DNA from: Lachnospiraceae bacterium UBA7729
Lineage (GTDB): Bacteria > Bacillota > Clostridia > Lachnospirales > Lachnospiraceae
DNA: 64,000 bases
NCBI GenBank assembly: GCA_002482005.1
Contig: DLFD01000069.1
Location: 1 to 64,000, forward strand
Reading direction: 5' to 3'
The notes under the pieces are model-generated. The model had not been told where the DNA came from and ran no database searches. It saw only the letters and a list, made by a program, of their open reading frames with translations. Each line of letters begins with the position of its first letter. Within the stretch, counting starts at the first letter, position 1. Below are positions 59,113 through 64,000 of this stretch, in pieces. The position numbers and the translations under genes were made by a program.

Positions 59113-60696
59113 ATGGCATTCGGAAGAAAGATGAAAGGATCTGCTGAAGAGGAAGGATCCAGAAGAAACCGGTATGGGGAAGAGGATGATCTTTTCTATG
59201 AGGATGAAGAACCGCGCCGCAGGCCTGTGAGGCGTCAGGAGGCCGGCTACGGAGTAGGCGACAGCTACAGGCGTCAGGAAGAATACGGGAGACTGGAAGA
59301 CTCCTATCCATATGACGGCAGAGGCAGAGACAGCAGATCAGGAGAACCGTATGGGTACGGAGACAGAAGCGGCAGGGCACCGGCAGACCCTTATGCCGCC
59401 GGACCACGCCGCAGGGAAGATCCTGAGGGAAGATATGGCTCCGGACGACCGCAGCGGCAGAATGCTGCCGGGCGTGAAGGCTACGGAAGACCGGGGGAGA
59501 GATGGCAGTCCGACCCTTACGACGACCGCTATGAAGGAACCTATGACGGATTTGAAGACGATGCCTGGCATGGAGAGAGAGCAGCCTATGGCAGCAGAGG
59601 AAGCCGGAAAGCATCGGCGGGAGGCACGGAGCGGAGACAGACGTCGGAGCGGAGGAGCAGGGAGGCGGCCGGAAGAGATGTCCGGAAGCGTCAGGCGAAG
59701 AGAAAGAAGAGCAGGAAGGGCAGCTTTATCCTGAAAGTCGTCCTGCTCGTCATCGCGGCGATCCTCCTGTTCGTGGTATATCGTTTCTCCAGGATGGACA
59801 GAGTCCGCCTGGGAAGCCTTCTCACGAATGAAGGCGCCCAGTCCGGGACCGGTTATGAGAACTTTGTCATCTACGGAGTTGACTCCCGTGAAGGCGAGCT
59901 CACAAAGGATTCCCATTCGGACACGATCGTGATCTGCAGCATCAACAAGAGTACGAAGGAAGCAAAGATGGTGTCCGTCTACCGCGATACCTATCTTGAC
60001 AATACGAACGGGGAATACCGGAAAGCGACCGAATGCTATTTCTTCGGCGGCCCGGAGCGCTCCATCAATATGCTGAACAAGAATCTGGACCTTGACATCA
60101 AGGATTACATAGCGGTCAACTTCAATGCTGTGATCAAGGCGGTTGATCTGATCGGAGGCGTGGATATCAATGTCACGGAAGAAGAACTTCCATACATCAA
60201 CGGCTATCAGACCGAGAACGCCCAGGTCACCGGAGCGGAGATCACTCCTGTTGAGTCGGCCGGTTATCAGCACCTGAACGGGATCCAGGCACTTGCATAC
60301 TGCAGGATCCGCTATACGGCAGGCAGCGATTTCAAGAGAACGGAGCGTCAGAGGGATGTCCTGATGCAGATCTTCGAGAATGCAAAGAAACAGGGCAGCA
60401 CCAAGATGCTTCAGATAGCAGATGCCATGATGCCTTACATCTCCACCAGTTTCTCCAATACGGAGATCATCAGTCTGGTGAGCGGGATGGCGGACCTCAC
60501 GGTAGGCGATTCGACGGGATTCCCATTTGAACAGCAGCCTGCGGACATCGCGGCAGGCGACTGTGTGGTCCCTGTCAATCTTGCAGCCAATGTCAGCGAG
60601 CTTCATGCTTTCCTGTTCGGACAGAACGACTATACGCCTTCCCAGACAGTGCAGCAGATCTCGCAGCAGATCGTGAACGATACCGGTATTGGATGA
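59113..60696 (+). CDS. LytR-CpsA-Psr (LCP) glycopolymer ligase with a long disordered cytosolic tail
   Basis: This 527-residue membrane protein links undecaprenyl-pyrophosphate glycans to peptidoglycan. Residues 1-204 are cytosolic, rich in Arg, Gly, Tyr, Asp and Glu, with no predicted fold, such as DPYAAGPRRREDPEGRYGSG. One membrane span (FILKVVLLVIAAILLFVVY, about 205-227) follows. The LCP domain has FVIYGVDSREGEL, SDTIVICSINKSTKEAKMVS, VYRDTYLDN, NFNAVIKAVDLIGGVDINVT, LNGIQALAYCRIRYTAGSDF and KRTERQRDVLMQIF; the Arg and Asp residues needed for pyrophosphate and metal binding are present. AAGGAG precedes the ATG. The tail is much longer than in most LCP proteins. The stop overlaps the last GT2 (ATGA). 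Confidence 0.93.
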   Translation: MAFGRKMKGSAEEEGSRRNRYGEEDDLFYEDEEPRRRPVRRQEAGYGVGDSYRRQEEYGRLEDSYPYDGRGRDSRSGEPYGYGDRSGRAPADPYAAGPRRREDPEGRYGSGRPQRQNAAGREGYGRPGERWQSDPYDDRYEGTYDGFEDDAWHGERAAYGSRGSRKASAGGTERRQTSERRSREAAGRDVRKRQAKRKKSRKGSFILKVVLLVIAAILLFVVYRFSRMDRVRLGSLLTNEGAQSGTGYENFVIYGVDSREGELTKDSHSDTIVICSINKSTKEAKMVSVYRDTYLDNTNGEYRKATECYFFGGPERSINMLNKNLDLDIKDYIAVNFNAVIKAVDLIGGVDINVTEEELPYINGYQTENAQVTGAEITPVESAGYQHLNGIQALAYCRIRYTAGSDFKRTERQRDVLMQIFENAKKQGSTKMLQIADAMMPYISTSFSNTEIISLVSGMADLTVGDSTGFPFEQQPADIAAGDCVVPVNLAANVSELHAFLFGQNDYTPSQTVQQISQQIVNDTGIG

Positions 60697-61679
60697 TGAA
60701 AAGAACAGTTACAGTCCTGATCCCGGCATACAGTCCAGGGAAGATGCTCCGGGAGATCCTGAGACGCCTGGCCAGTCAGACACATGTGCCGGAGAAAGTC
60801 ATGATCATCAACACCCTTCCGCCCGGGCGGAGAGATGCCTCGGTCAGCGGAGAGGATGAGGATGGCTCTGTCGTCTTCCTCAGGGGGCTGGCGGAGGAAT
60901 TCAGGGATAGCTTCGGGGAACTGACCGTCTGCCACATCGCCAAGGATGAGTTCGGTCACGGAAAGACAAGGGACGCCGGGATCCGGGATTCGGATACGGA
61001 CCTTTGTCTCTGCATGACGCAGGATGCTCTTCCGAGGGATGTCTGTCTGGTCAGCCGCCTTGAGCAGGCTTTCGATGACCCGAAGGTGGCCGCTGCCTAT
61101 GCCCGTCAGCTGCCGGGGAAAAAGAGCGGACCTCTGGAGAGGGAAGCCAGAAAGTTCAATTATCCTCCGGTGTCCGCGGTGAAATCGGCAGAAGATCTTG
61201 ACAGGCTGGGCATCAAAACATTCTTCTGCTCGGACGTATGCGCCATGTGGAGAAAGGATGTCTATCTTGCTCTGGGCGGATTTGAGAAGGATGTCATCCT
61301 CAATGAGGATATGATCCTCGCAGGGAAGATCATCAAGGCAGGATACAGGATCGCTTACTGTGCGGATGCGGAGGTCTATCACTTTCACAATTATTCCGGT
61401 ATCCGCCAGCTGAGGAGGAATTTCGATCTGGGCGTGTCCCAGGCGGACCACCCTGAGATCTTCGGGATGGCATCGTCCGGTAAAGAGGGGGTAAGGTTCG
61501 TGAAGACGGCGGCAGCGGACCTTCTGAAAGAAGGAAAAGGCTGCCTGATCCCGGAATTCATCTGGCAGAGCGGATGCAAGTATGTGGGATACCGGCTCGG
61601 GAAAGGGTACAGACACCTTCCGAAAGCGCTGATCCTGAAGCTCTCGGATAGTCCGGATTACTGGAAAGTCAGGAAATGA
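60693..61679 (+). CDS. GT2 glycosyltransferase (rhamnosyltransferase RfbF-like)
   Basis: This protein of 328 residues has TVTVLIPAYSPGKMLREILR at the start, EFGHGKTRDAGIRDSDTDLC and CMTQDALPRDVCLVSRLEQA (the acidic motif reads TQDA), CSDVCAMWRKDVYLALGGFE, KDVILNEDMILAGKIIKAGY and YHFHNYSGIRQLRRNFDLGV. The K-D-E-F-x-H-G-x-T-R and H-x-H-x-Y-S motifs are those of rhamnosyltransferases of the RfbF/WbbL group. It overlaps the LCP gene by 4 bases and is the last gene of the locus. Repeat B2 starts at its stop codon (61677-61679). Confidence 0.88.
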   Translation: MMKRTVTVLIPAYSPGKMLREILRRLASQTHVPEKVMIINTLPPGRRDASVSGEDEDGSVVFLRGLAEEFRDSFGELTVCHIAKDEFGHGKTRDAGIRDSDTDLCLCMTQDALPRDVCLVSRLEQAFDDPKVAAAYARQLPGKKSGPLEREARKFNYPPVSAVKSAEDLDRLGIKTFFCSDVCAMWRKDVYLALGGFEKDVILNEDMILAGKIIKAGYRIAYCADAEVYHFHNYSGIRQLRRNFDLGVSQADHPEIFGMASSGKEGVRFVKTAAADLLKEGKGCLIPEFIWQSGCKYVGYRLGKGYRHLPKALILKLSDSPDYWKVRK

Positions 61680-61746
61680 CGCAAGTGCCAAAAGTCATTG
61701 GCCGTGTGCGCTTGCGCACATAAGGCCATATGACTTATTGGCACGC
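61676..61746 (+). repeat. Interspersed repeat family B, copy B2
   Basis: This copy is nearly identical to 21080-21150. The stem runs from 61685 to 61744, with GTGCCAA/TTGGCAC at the base and TGTGCGC/GCGCACA at the tip. Its first bases include the stop codon of the upstream glycosyltransferase. Confidence 0.85.
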
Positions 61747-61747
61747 C

Positions 61748-61802
61748 TAACACTGAGCACGTAGGAATTTGCGTATGCAAATTCCGAGAGTGCGAAGTGT
61801 TA
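61748..61802 (+). repeat. Long imperfect hairpin between repeats B2 and A2
   Basis: The paired segments, from outside in, are TAACACT/AGTGTTA, GCAC/GTGC and GGAATTTGC/GCAAATTCC, with a GTAT loop and small internal loops. That is 20 pairs over 55 bases. Confidence 0.75.
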
Positions 61803-61803
61803 A

Positions 61804-61882
61804 GGATTGCGGGAGTTGCGAAGCAACGAAGCAATCCGTGCGTCAAAGCGTGTGCCAAAAGGGACTTTTGGCACACGCATCA
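61804..61882 (+). repeat. Interspersed repeat family A, copy A2 (most complete)
   Basis: This copy has two hairpins. The first is GGATTGC/GCAATCC around GTTGC/GCAAC (61804-61837). The second is a perfect 14-bp stem, GCGTGTGCCAAAAG (61848-61861) and CTTTTGGCACACGC (61865-61878), with a GGA loop. Bases 61820-61882 match 3412-3474 with one difference. With B2 and the middle hairpin it fills the 305-base gap before the HtrA-like gene; no convincing promoter is seen in the last 100 bases. Confidence 0.85.
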
Positions 61883-61984
61883 GGAAATGAGTCAGCTTCG
61901 GGGTTTCTTCCACACATTCTACACAGAATTATGCTAAACTGCAGTGATCGTTGGATGGAATCTGACATAAGGAGATACAGATAG

Positions 61985-64000
61985 ATGAGTGATAAGTTTG
62001 ATTTTCATAAGGGCTTTTTCAGGAAACCGAAGAAGGATGAGGAGAAGCCGGACCCGTTCACGGACACGCGTAAAGGCGGGGAGCCGGATCCTTTCACTGC
62101 AGAATCGGAGAGTGACCGGTCGGTTCTGGAAGATACGGAGAGTGCGACCGTAGAAGCGGCGGGAGCAGGATCCGCGGGAGAAGATACAGCGCCTGTAAGA
62201 GAGGCATCCCCTAAGGAAGATGCAGCGCCTGTAAGAGAGGCATCCCCTGAGGAAGAGCCGCTGTCAGGGAAGGAAGGCGCAGACGGAACGGAAAGCGAGA
62301 CGACGCCCGTGAGGCCGTCTGATACAAGGGAAGAAGAGCCGTCAGAGCCGGACACAGAGAGCGCATCTGCAGAGAGTGCATCTGCAGAGAGTGCATCTGC
62401 AGGAAGCGCATCTGCAGATGCAGTTTCCGGGGACCTTCCATCCAGAGATGGATCCGGCCAGGAAGCATCTGACACAGGCAGTGATCCGGTACCGGAGACC
62501 GCTCAGGGATCCGGCCAGGAAGCGGGCAGCGGCATTCCGTTCAGGGATGACAGTACGTCTTCCAGCGGGCCTTCTGCCGAAAGCAGGGAACATGATTTTG
62601 ATGATGAACCGAAGTTCGACACCCAGACAGGGGAGCTTCTGAGCAAACCTAAGAGCAAGATCCCGGGGATCCTGCTGACGATCGCGGTCACCGCGGGGGT
62701 CGCGGGAGCGATCACGGCAGCCTTCCGCTACAAGGATGCCTGGAAGAGCGTGAGCGACGATGCTCAGATCGAGACCGAGCGTTCGGAGCTGAATCAGGCA
62801 GCGGAAGGGTCCACAGAGGCAGCTTCGGAAACTGACATGGCCGCAGAAACTGAGGGGGCAGCCGGACCAGAGATGGTTTCTGAGTCAGAGACAGCCGGGA
62901 CCGGGATGACGGAAGCGGTACCTGGGACTTCTGCAGAGACCGAAGAGCAGACGGAAAAACTGACCGAAGAGCAGACGGAAAAACCGACAGAGGAGCAGAC
63001 CGAACAGCAGACCGAAGAGAAGAAAGTGCCGGATCTCAGTGACGCGATCGGGAAGGATGCAGTGTCTCTGAACACGTCGCTCGATGTCTCTCAGGTAGCG
63101 GAGGCAACACTTCCGAGTATTGTGTCTGTAACGAGCCAGTCGGTTGAGAAGGTACAGGATTTTTTCTACGGTGAGCAGCAGATCGCGGTAAACAATGTCG
63201 GATCCGGGATCATTGTTGATGAGGATGAAGACAATCTTTATATCGTGACAGATGCGTATCTGACTGCTCATGCCCAGGACCTGACGGTAGGATTCTCTTC
63301 AGGCGAGAAGGATACGGACCAGGACGGTGGTGCAGGCGCTGACGGACAGGACAGTCTTGCGGATGCAGAAATTCTCGGAGCAGATGCAGGAACGGAGCTT
63401 GCGGTACTCTCTGTGAAAAAGAGCAGTCTCGACGACGGGATCCTTGACCATGTGAAAACAGCCATCCTCGGGGATTCCGACAGTATCCGGATCGGAGAGA
63501 GAGCGGTGGCGATCGGCGACTCCCTCGGCTACGGACAGTCCGTCACCCAGGGAATCATTTCCGCCAAGGAACGTACGATGAGGACTCAGTTCGGCGTCCA
63601 CGATTATCTGCAGACCGATGCCTCGATCAATTACGGAAACTATGGAGGAGCCCTGCTGAATCTCGACGGTGAAGTGATCGGGATCAATGCTGGCAAGGTT
63701 ATCGAGGAAGCGACCGAAGGCATGGGATATGCCCTCCCGATCAATGACGCAAAGAAAGGGATCGCGAGGTTCCTTCCGGACGGGGGAGAGCAGCCTGAGG
63801 AGTCCGGGACGGCTCAGGAGGAGGCAGTCCCTCAGACGGAGGGTGACATTCTGTCCGCCGGTCAGGAATCGGAGAAGGAGAGTGAGATCCCGTCCTCCAG
63901 TCAGGAATCGGAGAAGGAAAGTGAGATCCTGTCCTCTGGGGAAGGGTCCGGGATGGAAACCGAAGCTTCCGGTCAGCCGGGGCTTCTGGGCGTGCATGTG
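61985..64000 (+). CDS. HtrA/DegP-like trypsin-fold protein lacking the catalytic triad (3' end outside window)
   Basis: The frame is open for 672 codons to the window edge. Residues 1-225 are cytosolic and repetitive (VREASP twice, SASAE several times). One membrane span follows (about 226-247, PGILLTIAVTAGVAGAITAA), then an outer Glu/Thr-rich stretch (TEEQTEKP repeats). Residues about 375-600 match the S1C protease fold: VAEATLPSIVSVTS, VGSGIIVDEDEDN, AVAIGDSLGYGQSVTQGIIS, DYLQTDASINYGNYGGALLN and LDGEVIGINAGKV. The triad is lost: TDAYL at 423-427 where TNNHV is expected (Tyr425 for His), TELAV for DLAV (Glu471 for Asp) and GNYGG for GNSGG (Tyr553 for Ser). A Ser/Glu-rich linker leads to GLLGVHV, which looks like the start of a PDZ domain. 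It is probably a binding or sensing protein. Confidence 0.82.
   Translation, partial: MSDKFDFHKGFFRKPKKDEEKPDPFTDTRKGGEPDPFTAESESDRSVLEDTESATVEAAGAGSAGEDTAPVREASPKEDAAPVREASPEEEPLSGKEGADGTESETTPVRPSDTREEEPSEPDTESASAESASAESASAGSASADAVSGDLPSRDGSGQEASDTGSDPVPETAQGSGQEAGSGIPFRDDSTSSSGPSAESREHDFDDEPKFDTQTGELLSKPKSKIPGILLTIAVTAGVAGAITAAFRYKDAWKSVSDDAQIETERSELNQAAEGSTEAASETDMAAETEGAAGPEMVSESETAGTGMTEAVPGTSAETEEQTEKLTEEQTEKPTEEQTEQQTEEKKVPDLSDAIGKDAVSLNTSLDVSQVAEATLPSIVSVTSQSVEKVQDFFYGEQQIAVNNVGSGIIVDEDEDNLYIVTDAYLTAHAQDLTVGFSSGEKDTDQDGGAGADGQDSLADAEILGADAGTELAVLSVKKSSLDDGILDHVKTAILGDSDSIRIGERAVAIGDSLGYGQSVTQGIISAKERTMRTQFGVHDYLQTDASINYGNYGGALLNLDGEVIGINAGKVIEEATEGMGYALPINDAKKGIARFLPDGGEQPEESGTAQEEAVPQTEGDILSAGQESEKESEIPSSSQESEKESEILSSGEGSGMETEASGQPGLLGVHV

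Noticed and set aside
61658..61876. Minus-strand frame of 72 codons over repeats B2 and A2
   Set aside because: Purely a translation of the repeats; similar frames occur opposite A1 and B1. No start signal.
61676..61882. Insertion sequence
   Set aside because: No transposase frame, no clear terminal repeats flanking a coding unit and no target duplication seen. Described as interspersed hairpin repeats instead.

Overview
The window looks like chromosomal DNA of a moderately high-GC member of the Clostridia, most likely Lachnospiraceae. This rests on gene content and order: priA-def-fmt-yugP-rsmB-rlmN-stp-prkC-rsgA-rpe-thiN, cdaA-cdaR, an archaeal-type ProS, a MurE with the meso-DAP motif DNPR, and clear AGGAGG-type ribosome binding sites. 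I see no rRNA, tRNA, CRISPR array, transposase, integrase or phage gene. Family and genus are inference.

Layout. 1-8.6 kb is a mosaic of small units: the end of an Ig-like surface protein, an orphan FakA-like domain, a glycerophosphodiesterase, a HicB-like protein, a thioredoxin reductase-like flavoprotein with thioredoxin, a TetR regulator with its transporter, a GT2-GtrA fusion, and a DUF402 protein. Many intergenic tandem repeats and hairpins lie here. 8.8-15.4 kb holds galT, proS, an EamA transporter, a translationally coupled PII-like protein and cation antiporter, and an ArsR regulator. 15.6-29.5 kb is a long housekeeping run for cell wall precursors, translation and Ser/Thr signalling (murE to thiN). 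29.6-38.6 kb holds ychF, lgt, an MreB-like actin, recD2, comF and a c-di-AMP operon (cdaA, cdaR, HPr-like).

38.7-61.7 kb is a large co-oriented surface glycopolymer locus. It starts with an L,D-transpeptidase. It then has a phosphoglycosyltransferase fused to a GT2, a Wzm/Wzt ABC exporter whose ATPase carries a C-terminal glycan-binding-type domain, and a methyltransferase joined to a kinase-like domain. After these come a GT2-GT4 enzyme, several GT2 enzymes, a pair of small EamA/ArnEF-like membrane proteins, WecE, a second phosphoglycosyltransferase, an LCP-family attachment enzyme and a last GT2. Together these suggest a lipid-linked glycan that may be capped before export, is moved by the ABC transporter and is attached to peptidoglycan. 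An amino-deoxysugar branch (Fuc4N-type) may be added. The window ends inside an HtrA-like protein in which all three expected catalytic residues appear to be replaced.

The strongest leads are: the HtrA-like pseudoprotease; the methyltransferase-kinase next to Wzt, which resembles the chain-capping logic of Gram-negative WbdD; the phosphoglycosyltransferase-GT2 fusion; the PII-like/antiporter pair; a thioredoxin reductase-like protein without the NADPH motif; and two families of hairpin-forming interspersed repeats, one of which supplies the end of the thioredoxin reductase-like gene.
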